Positions 50,708-61,963 of a DNA stretch of 64,000 nucleotides are shown here, piece after piece (the stretch's first letter is position 1; each line of letters starts with the position of its first letter). Source of the DNA: Phormidium ambiguum IAM M-71 (GTDB lineage: Bacteria > Cyanobacteriota > Cyanobacteriia > Cyanobacteriales > Aerosakkonemataceae); the NCBI RefSeq assembly GCF_001904725.1, contig NZ_MRCE01000003.1, forward strand, positions 124,001 through 188,000, written 5' to 3'. The translations under genes were made by a program, and so were the position numbers. Under the pieces are notes generated by a model that ran no database searches, was not told the origin of the DNA, and worked only from the letters and a program-made list of their open reading frames with translations.

Positions 50708-51184
50708 TCACTTTAACTCAATCAACATTTCCACTGTACTAGGACGAAAGCCACATTCTGAAAATAGCTTTCTGGCTGCGTCATTATTAGCAGCAGTATC
50801 TAAGCGAATTTGTGCTACTCCCAATTTTTGTAACTGTTCCATAACTTCCATTACTAACAGTCGCGCTACACCACTACGACGATACTCTGGTTCTACCCAA
50901 AGGTCATGAATAAAAGCAAATTCTTGCAGTCGATAAATAGGTATTTCTCGCTCGATTGTGGCGGCTAAAAAACCTGCTAATTTCTGCTTTGTTTGGTCTT
51001 CTGCTACTAATAAAATATTGCGATCGCTTTTGACCAAACTACCTAACCACCTTTCGTAACCTTGCTCTGGATTAGGTAAAAAACCATACTTGGCACTATC
51101 CCAAGTTTCATGCAAAGCGCAAATTTTGCCCACCATCGGCAAAACCTCTGGAATATCAGATTGTTTCGCGGGGCGAATCAACAT
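50708..51184 (-). CDS. GNAT acetyltransferase
   Basis: 158 residues. Acetyl-CoA-binding pattern IHDLWVEPEYRRSGVARLLVMEVM and LDTAANNDAARKLFSECGF are hallmark GNAT motifs. Substrate unknown. Confidence 0.88.
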   Translation of the reverse strand: MLIRPAKQSDIPEVLPMVGKICALHETWDSAKYGFLPNPEQGYERWLGSLVKSDRNILLVAEDQTKQKLAGFLAATIEREIPIYRLQEFAFIHDLWVEPEYRRSGVARLLVMEVMEQLQKLGVAQIRLDTAANNDAARKLFSECGFRPSTVEMLIELK

Positions 51185-51426
51185 GGAAAGCCCGTCAGTT
51201 ACTTACTAGGTCAGTTTAGCTGATTTTTTCCCCCATATTTAATAGACCTCTCCAATAATTCTTGTAGGGTAGGCATCCTGCCTGCCTTTGAGATTCTTTT
51301 TTGGAGAAGTCTAATGGGTTCATATACCTATTTAACCTTTTTCGTCAAGATTTGCTTTACATTTTGTAATAATTTGTTATATTAGTTTACATAAGGAAAC
51401 AAACGAAACGAGAGGAACTATAAATC

Positions 51427-51654
51427 ATGACTATCCTGATTGCTTTATTTATCGTTGGTTGGTTAGCGGCTTCTGTGATTGGTACTCAAGCTTATTTTCG
51501 TGGCGAACAGTCTAAGCCAATTCACGATCGCAACTGGCGTTCTAAATCTTTTGAAAAGCTAGCCGAATCCTTCACTGGCACTAAAATTGATTACAACAAG
51601 CGCGTTCCTGCTTACCGCATGGATGCTTATACCAGCAATAATTTACCTAGTTAA
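51427..51654 (+). CDS. PSII-associated small protein, Psb35-like
   Basis: 75 residues with one N-terminal transmembrane helix (LIALFIVGWLAASVIGTQAYF) and a conserved tail GEQSKPIHDRNW and VPAYRMDAYTS. Matches my memory of the cyanobacterial Ssl2148/Psb35 family linked to CP47 and Hlips. The start follows GAGAGGAA. Confidence 0.6.
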   Translation: MTILIALFIVGWLAASVIGTQAYFRGEQSKPIHDRNWRSKSFEKLAESFTGTKIDYNKRVPAYRMDAYTSNNLPS

Positions 51655-51856
51655 TAATTGAACATCACTGAAAATCGATCGCCCCAGCAACTAAGCTGGG
51701 GTTTTTTCTTAGCAAGTATTGAACATCACAAAACTATTTTACATAAACCCGCTCCTTCTGATAGAAAATGTACCCTTACTTGAGTTAGAAGTCGAACAAT
51801 TTTATTTCAGTTATTTTATTCAATAAGACATTATTTAATCTAAAGGTTGCAATTTT

Positions 51857-52123
51857 ATGAAGATTCACTTATCAAGTTTACCTAGATATACCAAAAATCA
51901 AACAGTATCTTTCTTTGGGGGTATGGGAAAGATAATTAATTATCATCCTGAAGTTAATAGCTGGCAATATGCTATACAAATGGAGTTAGGGCCTGAACCA
52001 GATTTTGGCAGGATTGGTTATGAAACCACAATTTTGCTGTCTGAAGCAGAAATTAATGCTGTTTTGCAGCAAGAGAAATTTAATGAAAAGCTGTGTAGCC
52101 AAAAATCAAGAAAAAGCTACTAA
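51857..52123 (+). CDS. hypothetical protein
   Basis: 88 residues, beta-rich N-terminal part (VSFFGGMGKIINYHPEVNSW, YAIQMELGPEPDFGRIGYET). Looks like a small SH3-like domain. No family assigned. Confidence 0.55.
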   Translation: MKIHLSSLPRYTKNQTVSFFGGMGKIINYHPEVNSWQYAIQMELGPEPDFGRIGYETTILLSEAEINAVLQQEKFNEKLCSQKSRKSY

Positions 52124-52329
52124 CTAAAGAAATAAATTGTTTATTTAACCTCTAACTTGAGAAAGAGGCTAGGTACAACAACTATTTTAATAGACCTTAA
52201 AAGAAGAGATTTTTTCTCAGCAAAATACCACTTGTAGCTAGTAAAACTATTTCCTTTGAAAGAGTATCAGGCTGTTTTAGTTTTCTAGACTGAGTTTAGT
52301 TAGAAGAGTAAAGTTTTGGGAAAAAGCTC

Positions 52330-52659
52330 ATGGATAACCAACAAAATAAGAACATAGAACAACCAGTAAGTGTAGACTGGCATTCTCGACAAGAACCCAC
52401 AGCTAAGGAAAGAAACTTAACAGCAAATCCAGGCGATCGCATCGCTGACGAACCGCAAACAATAGAAGAAAAAGCCAAACAAGTTGCTGTAGATTCACCT
52501 GATATTACCGGAGATCATATTACAGTTCCCACTTACTTTATCGTCGATCGTCCCGATGGTCATCAAGAAGCACTTCACCACGTAAAAGATGCCGAAGAAA
52601 TTTCCGATGTAATTAGACAAGCAAGAGTTGACGAAAACGGAGAGCGTGTTTGGTGGTAG
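52330..52659 (+). CDS. hypothetical hydrophilic protein
   Basis: 109 residues. Disordered N-terminal half (SVDWHSRQEPTAKERNLTAN) and an ordered end (TYFIVDRPDGHQEALHHVKD). No family assigned. Confidence 0.55.
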   Translation: MDNQQNKNIEQPVSVDWHSRQEPTAKERNLTANPGDRIADEPQTIEEKAKQVAVDSPDITGDHITVPTYFIVDRPDGHQEALHHVKDAEEISDVIRQARVDENGERVWW

Positions 52660-52685
52660 GTGTTTAAAATCTACATCAAAATGGG

Positions 52686-53393
52686 CTATAACAAACTACT
52701 TTTCAAAAAAGGCAGTGTGGCAATTACTTCTTTTTCTTCCATGTACCATTGGGTTTCATAAACATATTTTGCTTCACTGACCTTTAACTCACCAAAAAAT
52801 TGAGTTTGGCTATTGTCAATTAACTGTTTTAATCGGGCAAAGTTTTCTTTTCCAATTGGGTCAAGTATCCGACCAAGGGATACATGACCCAATTGTGATT
52901 GTTGGCGAGAAGCAAAGGGAATTTTTTCTCTTAACTCCTGACGTAAATGATCAAAATTACCAAAGCCTTTGACTATAATTGTTCCCTCAGTTGTCACCAA
53001 AAAACCTTGATATTTAATTGTTAAAGGAGGATGTTGACTTAAGATTTGACGAAAAATTGTTGCTGCTCGATCGAGTTGGTGCAGATCGACCAATTCATCA
53101 GGTCGTTTAATAATAAATAATTCCCAATGGTAATTAGCTGGAATTACTGGATAAAATCTAGTATTTGATGGTAATGTTTCAACTACGCTTTTGACAATTT
53201 GCTGAAATTTACTTGTCAAAACTTCAGGTAAAGGCAAACCTACTAAACAAGTCCACACAGTAAAATTTTTGGGAATTAGTGGCACTTGTTCTAAGTGAAA
53301 AAGCGATCTGGATTTCGCCAATTCCTCTTCGGGAAAATCAGTTAATAAATCCAATCTACTTTTTATTTGTTGATACCGATCTGCTAAATTCAT
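52686..53393 (-). CDS. 2H-phosphoesterase-like protein (DUF1868-like)
   Basis: 235 residues. GHVSLGRI is a second HxSxG motif of 2H phosphoesterases; the first is less clear (YHWELFI). Possible RNA or nucleotide cyclic phosphodiesterase. Four bases of plausible Shine-Dalgarno only. Confidence 0.55.
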   Translation of the reverse strand: MNLADRYQQIKSRLDLLTDFPEEELAKSRSLFHLEQVPLIPKNFTVWTCLVGLPLPEVLTSKFQQIVKSVVETLPSNTRFYPVIPANYHWELFIIKRPDELVDLHQLDRAATIFRQILSQHPPLTIKYQGFLVTTEGTIIVKGFGNFDHLRQELREKIPFASRQQSQLGHVSLGRILDPIGKENFARLKQLIDNSQTQFFGELKVSEAKYVYETQWYMEEKEVIATLPFLKSSLL

Positions 53394-53406
53394 GGTTTAA
53401 CACAAA

Positions 53407-53823
53407 TTACTCGCCATAAACAGTAATCATTACCTTTCTTTGTCGAGCTTTATTATCGCAGTCAAGGTGAAAAATTTGTTGCCAAGTTCCTAAAACTAAT
53501 TTACCATTTGCGATCGGCACAGTTAAAGAAGGGCCAAGCCAAGTTGCTTGTAAATGGGAATGTCCATTACCATCATGCCACGTTTGTTCGTGAAAATAAT
53601 CCCGACTGGGAGGAATTAATTTATTGAGAATTTCCGGTAAATCTCTTTGCAATCCCGGTTCAAATTCAATTGCTCCAATTGCCCCTGTGCTACCAACATT
53701 AAATACATTTACCATTCCCTTTTGAATTCCCGAATTTTTCACAACTTGATTTACTTTTTCCGTCAAGTCGTGCATATCACCATTGCCCTTAGTTGAAATA
53801 TTAATTTGCTCTTGATGAACCAT
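53407..53823 (-). CDS. YjbQ/UPF0047 family protein
   Basis: 138 residues with the UPF0047 pattern VFNVGSTGAIGAIEFEPG, HDGNGHSHLQATWLGPS and LGTWQQIFHLDCDN. Some members show thiamine-phosphate synthase activity. It precedes and lies close to the 2H-like gene. Confidence 0.85.
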   Translation of the reverse strand: MVHQEQINISTKGNGDMHDLTEKVNQVVKNSGIQKGMVNVFNVGSTGAIGAIEFEPGLQRDLPEILNKLIPPSRDYFHEQTWHDGNGHSHLQATWLGPSLTVPIANGKLVLGTWQQIFHLDCDNKARQRKVMITVYGE

Positions 53824-53902
53824 AAATTAGCCTCAAATACTTTTGTTTTCTACTTATAATTAACACATATTAGATAGCAATCCTCAATGATTGGGAGAAA
53901 AG

Positions 53903-54080
53903 ATTTTTTATGGAACCGCGAAGACGCGAAGAGCGCGAAGAAAGAATAGAAGAAGTTTTTACAATTGATTTAGGATTGTTAGATAAAGAAATCTCTCCTC
54001 CGAGATTCGGGTTGATTACCCCTGTTATCTTCTTCGTCTTCTTCTTCGTGTCCTTCGCGTCTTCGTGGTTCCATAAAAAA
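53903..54080. repeat. long inverted repeat element (~178 bp)
   Basis: TTTTTTATGGAACC at the left end and GGTTCCATAAAAAA at the right, continuing into GCGAAGACGCGAAG and CTTCGCGTCTTCGTG. A MITE-like hairpin element between a minus-strand gene and gltX; frames inside it look non-coding. Confidence 0.7.
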
Positions 54081-54294
54081 TACCGATCGCCAGTCACCAA
54101 ATACACATTTACGGTTACAATTGAAAAGCGTTACCTCACCAGGGGGAGAGGCAAAAGAGTGAGAAAAGACTCAATTGCCCGATCGCAAAATATCGATCGC
54201 CAGTAACGCCATTAACAAAAAAGTCTTAAAATCAAACTTTACCTTGAATTTAAGACTTAAACAGTTGCGATCATGCCATGTCGGAGAATCTATT

Positions 54295-55800
<1,506 letters not shown>

Positions 55801-55901
55801 TCAGGGCTTTCTCTGCGTAGGGTGCGTTAGTAACGCACCTTTCCACTATTTTCACTGATATGATGTCCGGTGACATCGGTAGTACATATTGTCGAATTGT
55901 C

Positions 55902-55962
55902 GGGGCGGGTTTTGTCCAAATATTGTTGGTGTAAGCGAACAATATCTGGCTAAACCCGCCCC
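55902..55962. repeat. GGGGCGGGTTT hairpin repeat
   Basis: GGGGCGGGTTT at the left and AAACCCGCCCC at the right, with an inner ATATTGTT/AACAATAT stem. Dispersed repeat marking the end of the core region. Confidence 0.7.
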
Positions 55963-56060
55963 TACCTATAATATCGATGCAACTTGACATGAAGGAGGAA
56001 CCGTCAAGGCGGTTGGATAAAGCAGTAGACCATCCCGCTAAAAAAAGTTTGTTTTAGCCC

Positions 56061-56090
56061 TTGACACTTTTGTAGTACGCTGTGTAGTAT
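56061..56090 (+). promoter_or_regulatory. promoter of the second island, same as the tRNA-array promoter
   Basis: TTGACA (56061-56066), 18-nt spacer CTTTTGTAGTACGCTGTG, TAGTAT (56085-56090). Upstream GCCC/ACCC and the first 20 nt match the array promoter, and TTGTAGTA/TGTAGTAT is again repeated. A hairpin GAGAG/CTCTC and CCTTGAAAA follow in the leader. Confidence 0.75.
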
Positions 56091-56213
56091 AAAAACATGG
56101 AGAGCGAAAGTTTTTTCTCTCGCTTGCGAAATTTGCACCTTGAAAAATGAATACTTTATTAGGCAATCAAATTAAGACAAAATTGAAAAGTCTTAACTTA
56201 AGGATGGTCTATC

Positions 56214-56414
56214 ATGGTGATACTTTACACTAAGTTTTTTTGGAAGCCATCTATCAAAACTGACTCAAAAAATGAGCAGAATAATTTGACTTCTAACCCT
56301 TCTGAGACAGAATTAAATACTCAACATTCTGAACATCTCAGACAACCCCAAATCATTGAAAAACAAAGAAAAATTCAGCAAGATTATCATTTAGAGCGGC
56401 GTTGTTTTTGGTAA
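56214..56414 (+). CDS. small hypothetical protein
   Basis: 66 residues, start preceded by AAGGATGG. Highly polar (TDSKNEQNNLTSNPSETELN; HLRQPQIIEKQRKIQQDYH). First gene of the second island transcript. No family recognised. Confidence 0.55.
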   Translation: MVILYTKFFWKPSIKTDSKNEQNNLTSNPSETELNTQHSEHLRQPQIIEKQRKIQQDYHLERRCFW

Positions 56415-56496
56415 GTTTTATGAGCTTTTAAAAAGCCCTCCTCGATGAAAAATCTTGGATAAAATCTTGAATCTATGTAGAAAAAGGAGGTGCTAA

Positions 56497-56697
<201 letters not shown>

Positions 56698-56722
56698 CAA
56701 AATCGAAAATCAAAAATCGATC

Positions 56723-56930
56723 GTTCCGCACCCTAACCCAAAAAGCTTACACACAATTCGCCTGATAAGCGAGAGGTTATAGGTGCAAATCCTATCGGCT
56801 CCACTTTCGGAAGTGAAAAGGAGAAAAACAAAGACAAAAGGAAGAAACCCGCCTTTCTTTTGTCTGTTCTTGGAGCCGTAGTTCAAATAGTAGAACTGCA
56901 ATTGACGAGCTTTTTTAACTCGTGCGGAAC
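56723..56930 (+). ncRNA. Y-RNA-like scaffold RNA 1 with permuted tRNA domain
   Basis: Outer stem GTTCCGCAC/GTGCGGAAC, inner stem AAAAAGCT/AGCTTTTT, third stem CAATT/AATTG. Inside, tRNA parts appear 3' half first: anticodon-like hairpin TTCGC-CTGATAA-GCGAG, T-arm ATAGG-TGCAAAT-CCTAT, acceptor strand CGGCTCC-A. A ~68-nt hairpin linker follows, then acceptor strand GGAGCCG, TA, D arm GTTC-AAATAGTA-GAAC. The tRNA is thus circularly permuted, its acceptor closed by the linker. This is the known logic of bacterial Y RNAs (YrlA), and a Ro60-like gene lies 1.2 kb downstream. Confidence 0.8.
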
Positions 56931-56960
56931 AACCTTATTTCTTACTAGTTGGAGGACAAA

Positions 56961-57106
56961 CACTTCGCGCCCCAATTTAGAAAGCTTACATACTAGCTCA
57001 TTGGTAGAGCGATCGACTCATAAGCGATTGGTAGTAGGTACCGCTTCGCGGAAGCAAGCTACAACCCCTACGTATGAACAACAGCTTTCTTGACTTGCGC
57101 GAAGTG
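56961..57106 (+). ncRNA. Y-RNA-like scaffold RNA 2 with linear tRNA domain (CAT)
   Basis: Outer stem CACTTCGCGC/GCGCGAAGTG, inner stem AGAAAGCT/AGCTTTCT. The tRNA-like domain is in normal order: acceptor CATAC/GTATG, D arm GCTC-ATTGGTA-GAGC, anticodon arm ATCGA-CTCATAA-GCGAT, T-stem GTAGG/CCTAC. The T-loop is replaced by the 31-nt hairpin element also found in the array tRNA-Arg(TCG). Confidence 0.75.
57034..57064 (+). repeat. 31-bp T-loop hairpin element, copy 2
   Basis: Identical over 31 nt to 16287-16317 (minus strand). In both places it sits between the GTAGG and CCTAC halves of a T-stem. Confidence 0.8.
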
Positions 57107-57152
57107 ATTTTACTCAACATTAAATTAAGCTTGTATGATTAACCAAAATTAG

Positions 57153-57280
<128 letters not shown>

Positions 57281-57320
57281 TTAATTTAACAAATTTGTTT
57301 ATTGTTTAGAGGAGGTAGTT

Positions 57321-57882
<562 letters not shown>

Positions 57883-57955
57883 TCATTGGTCATTAGTAAA
57901 AACAACTAGATAAATAACAAATGACTAATGATAAATAACAAAAATAGCAGTTATC

Positions 57956-58101
57956 GCCGCGCCCTCACAGAGAGAGCTTACACACAGCTACCTTACAGGT
58001 GGCTCTATCCTACCACGATAGAAAGGTTCCTACATTGGATAGTAGGATGCAAGCCTGAGCCTTTAATAGCGGGCAAATTTAGCTCCCTCAACTTGCGCGG
58101 C
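57956..58101 (+). ncRNA. Y-RNA-like scaffold RNA 4, divergent core
   Basis: Outer stem GCCGCGC/GCGCGGC, internal loop CCTCACA, inner stem GAGAGAGCT/AGCTCCCTC (one mismatch), conserved GCTTACACAC and CAACTTGCGCG. The core has a hairpin AGCTACC-TTACA-GGTGGCT, a stem ATCCTAC/GTAGGAT and a D-like arm GCC/GGGC, but no standard T-loop. Same scaffold with an eroded or different tRNA-like core. It lies 80 bp before the Ro60-like gene. Confidence 0.65.
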
Positions 58102-58164
58102 TTATTAATAATAATATTGCCGTGCGTGCGATATCTGCTCCTGAAAATTTTGGATTTTAGATAA

Positions 58165-59622
<1,458 letters not shown>

Positions 59623-59636
59623 CTCTTTCTTGCACT

Positions 59637-59708
59637 AAGAAGTAGAGCTTCTGTCTTTCGTTACCTGGTTCTACCAGGGAAAGAGATTTAGAAAGTTCTA
59701 CTTCCCCT
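59637..59708 (+). ncRNA. structured hairpin region after the Ro60-like gene
   Basis: GAAGTAGA pairs with TCTACTTC; inside, CTTTC/GAAAG and CCTGG-TTCTA-CCAGG form further stems. Either a complex terminator or another processed small RNA. Confidence 0.4.
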
Positions 59709-59828
59709 GCTGCAAAAAAAACCAAGTTCAATACGGAACCTACAGTAGAGGAAGTGAATAAGTAAAGGGGTGACGAATCATACTCACTCTACTTATTTTT
59801 CTGCTCGGAAGCTCAAGGGGGTCAGCTG

Positions 59829-60053
59829 ATGAGTGAATTGTTCCTTTCTCAAGTGGAAATGTTTGCAGAACCAAAGCAAGGTACTGTAGAGCAAACCATT
59901 GCACCTTATCAACGTGGTAGAGTAAAAGCAATGGGCAGCTATTGGCCTGCTGAATTTTACCAAGCAAACGAGCAAAAGCATCTACCTCCTGACGCACCAA
60001 TTTTAATAGTTGGAATTCGGGATATCACTTTATTAGTCATTCCGGTTTCTTAA
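59829..60053 (+). CDS. NfeD-like soluble OB-fold protein
   Basis: 74 residues. GRVKAMGSYWPAEFYQ and LPPDAPILIVGIRDITLLVIP match the C-terminal OB domain of NfeD proteins without the membrane part. Full NfeD partners slipin/SPFH proteins; similar short versions occur in RNA-repair neighbourhoods. Confidence 0.6.
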   Translation: MSELFLSQVEMFAEPKQGTVEQTIAPYQRGRVKAMGSYWPAEFYQANEQKHLPPDAPILIVGIRDITLLVIPVS

Positions 60054-60069
60054 GCAAATGTAAATCAAG

Positions 60070-60125
60070 GGGAATAGCGATAGTGACTGGGAAAATTTCC
60101 AAATTTTCTCAATCACCAATCCCCG
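60070..60125 (+). ncRNA. hairpin GGGGA.GTGA.GAAAATT
   Basis: Nested stems GGGGA/TCCCC, GTGA/TCAC and GAAAATT/AATTTTC between two island genes. A possible RNA processing site or terminator; no family recognised. Confidence 0.35.
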
Positions 60126-60146
60126 AATCAGTGAGGTGAGGTAAAG

Positions 60147-60551
60147 ATGTTTCTCTATCGCCCTGTAGGTTTAAAAGAACTCGATTTAATTGCTAGAGCA
60201 AATTTTACAGCTTTCCCTCCCCGTCTTCCCGTACAACCAATTTTTTATCCGGTTCTCAATTTTGAATATGCCGAAAAAATTGCCCGTGATTGGAATACAA
60301 AAAGCAATAGTTTCGCTGGGTTTGTTACCAAATTTGAGGTACAAGATTGTTATGTGAAAAAGTTCCCGGTACAAACAGTAGGTAGCCGAATTTGCCAAGA
60401 ATTGTGGGTACCAGCTGAAGAGTTACCAGAGTTTAATCGTCATATTATCGGGAAAATTCAAGTCGTGACTGCTTACTATGGCGAAAATTTTCGTGGTGAA
60501 ATTGACTCCAAAACCAACTTACCAAAAAGCCTGAAAATCCTAGCTTTTTAG
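60147..60551 (+). CDS. ADP-ribosylation/crystallin-J1-like small protein
   Basis: 134 residues: LYRPVGLKELDLIARANFTAFPPRLP, FYPVLNFEYAEKIARDWNTK, GFVTKFEVQDCYVKKFPVQTVG, ELWVPAEELPEFNRHIIG. I recall this family annotated as ADP-ribosylation/crystallin J1, probably an ADP-ribosyl-transfer-like fold, but activity is not established. The setting next to KptA and Ro60 fits NAD/ADP-ribose chemistry. Confidence 0.5.
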   Translation: MFLYRPVGLKELDLIARANFTAFPPRLPVQPIFYPVLNFEYAEKIARDWNTKSNSFAGFVTKFEVQDCYVKKFPVQTVGSRICQELWVPAEELPEFNRHIIGKIQVVTAYYGENFRGEIDSKTNLPKSLKILAF

Positions 60552-60623
60552 GTGGCTAGTAAGGTGCGTTACTGTTCAACCTAACGCACCATTAATCTAG
60601 CGAGTAGTGCAAGCCCCAGTTCC

Positions 60624-60779
60624 GCATTCGGACATCGATACAGTCAATCTGAAATCAAGTATTTCAGCACAGTCAATATTACTGAATTGCAAGCGCAAGT
60701 CGATCGCTTGTCTAGAGAATGTCGAGAGTTAGATACAACAATTCAAGCTGCTAACTGGAATACTGAATTAATTGATTAA
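60624..60779 (+). pseudogene. DIP1984/septicolysin-like C-terminal fragment
   Basis: An open stretch without a start codon reads FGHRYSQSEIKYF, TELQAQVDRLSRECRELDTT and IQAANWNTELID then stop. The LDTxIQ..NW.TEL end is typical of DIP1984-family proteins. Only the C-terminal third remains. Confidence 0.4.
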
Positions 60780-60796
60780 GCAAGTTGGTAGCTAAA

Positions 60797-60910
60797 GCAA
60801 TAGAGGCGAGTATCAAACCTTTCCACCCAATCTCATAAATTGGTTTTTGGCAAGGTATTAGGGGCAATACCTAATGGGGTCAAATCCTATTACAAATTAC
60901 GCCCAGTATT
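60797..60910 (+). ncRNA. candidate structured RNA with Met-type anticodon arm
   Basis: Ends pair as CAATA.GGCG / CGCC.TATTG. Inside are CCAAT-CTCATAA-ATTGG (a perfect 5-bp, 7-nt anticodon arm with CAT), AGGTATT-AGGGGC-AATACCT (like a long variable arm) and TAATGGG-GTCAAAT-CCTATTA (T-arm-like). No D arm or normal acceptor. It may be a fifth scaffold-type RNA of the second island. Confidence 0.5.
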
Positions 60911-61035
60911 GTCACAAGTGTAAAGTGCATTTTTAAAGTTACAACCATGTACTGATCTATTGGTTTTAGCGAGGGTGGGTTAGGGGTTATTTGCTTAATC
61001 AACAGTCTTTCAACAATCAAAAAGGTAGTAAAGTC

Positions 61036-61221
61036 ATGAATAATATGCAATCTGTATACAAACTTATCGCCTTAGAAGTGCAACAGCGACTCGTTGAATT
61101 AAATTTTACTGATTTGAATTCAACCTTACCTACGGGGGTAAATAAAAGAGTTAAAAAGCTTTCTCTAGAGAGTGTACAATTTTTGCGGAATAGCCGTTAT
61201 TATCACAAACTCAGCTATTGA
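61036..61221 (+). CDS. small hypothetical protein
   Basis: 61 residues from ATG 61036 with AAAGG upstream (a TTG at 60991 would add 15 residues). Basic: MNNMQSVYKLIALEVQQRLV and NKRVKKLSLESVQFLRNSRYYHK. Basic and small, possibly RNA binding; no family recognised. Confidence 0.5.
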   Translation: MNNMQSVYKLIALEVQQRLVELNFTDLNSTLPTGVNKRVKKLSLESVQFLRNSRYYHKLSY

Positions 61222-61353
61222 AAATAAAATGTAACAAATTTGGTAAAAATAGTTTTCCATAATTGTATTACAATGTAAGACAAGTGTTTGTCTATTCCCA
61301 AATCACGATTACAAAGATAGGGAGAAACATTAATTAATTTTAAAGATACCCTG

Positions 61354-61914
61354 ATGAACAATTCTCGTTTAGTTAAAATTAGCAAATATCTCAGTAAACA
61401 CTTGCGGCATACACCAGAAGGAATTGGCATTACACTGGCAGAAGGAGGCTGGGTTTCTGTTACAGAATTGATAGAAGCAAGTCGAAAAAATGGGGTTTTG
61501 TTCACTCGTGATGAATTAGAGGAAGTAGTTGCTAAGAATGATAAACATCGCTTTTCTTTTGATTCTACAGGGGAATTAATTCGCGCCAATCAAGGTCATA
61601 GCGTTGAGGTTGATTTACAGTTAACTGCCACTTTGCCACCAGATATTTTATATCACGGAACAGGTGCTAATGCAGTACCATTAATTTTACAAAATGGTCT
61701 GTGTAAAATGTCTCGACATCATGTACATTTAACTTCGAGTATTAGCACTGCTAAAAAAGTGGGAACAAGACATGGTAAACCTGTAGTTTTTACTGTCTAT
61801 GCAGCAGCGATGTACAATGATGGGTTTGAATTTTATTGTTCAGAAAATGGGGTTTGGTTAGTCGATCGCGTACCTGTCAAATATTTGCAAATTCTCGAAA
61901 ATAAAACCGAATAA
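61354..61914 (+). CDS. kptA: RNA 2'-phosphotransferase KptA/Tpt1
   Basis: 186 residues. KISKYLSKHLRHTPEGIGI, DKHRFSFDSTG, ILYHGTG, HVHLTSSISTAKKVG, VWLVDRVPVKYL are the family motifs, including the catalytic Arg-His-Arg set. It removes an internal RNA 2'-phosphate using NAD, giving ADP-ribose 1'',2''-cyclic phosphate. In bacteria its substrate is unclear; next to Ro60-like and Y-like RNAs it fits RNA-end repair. Confidence 0.92.
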   Translation: MNNSRLVKISKYLSKHLRHTPEGIGITLAEGGWVSVTELIEASRKNGVLFTRDELEEVVAKNDKHRFSFDSTGELIRANQGHSVEVDLQLTATLPPDILYHGTGANAVPLILQNGLCKMSRHHVHLTSSISTAKKVGTRHGKPVVFTVYAAAMYNDGFEFYCSENGVWLVDRVPVKYLQILENKTE

Positions 61915-61963
61915 CTCAATTCAAAAATTTTGATATTAGCCACCATAGCACAGAAATTTAATT

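Noticed and set aside
54175-54294. N-terminal extension of gltX
   Set aside because: The extra 40 codons have no synthetase similarity; the conserved start [11 protein letters not shown] follows the GTG at 54295.
56723-56930. Ordinary tRNA-Ile(GAT) gene
   Set aside because: The 5' half lies downstream of the 3' half and the ends are enclosed in long outer stems, so it cannot be a normal tRNA gene.
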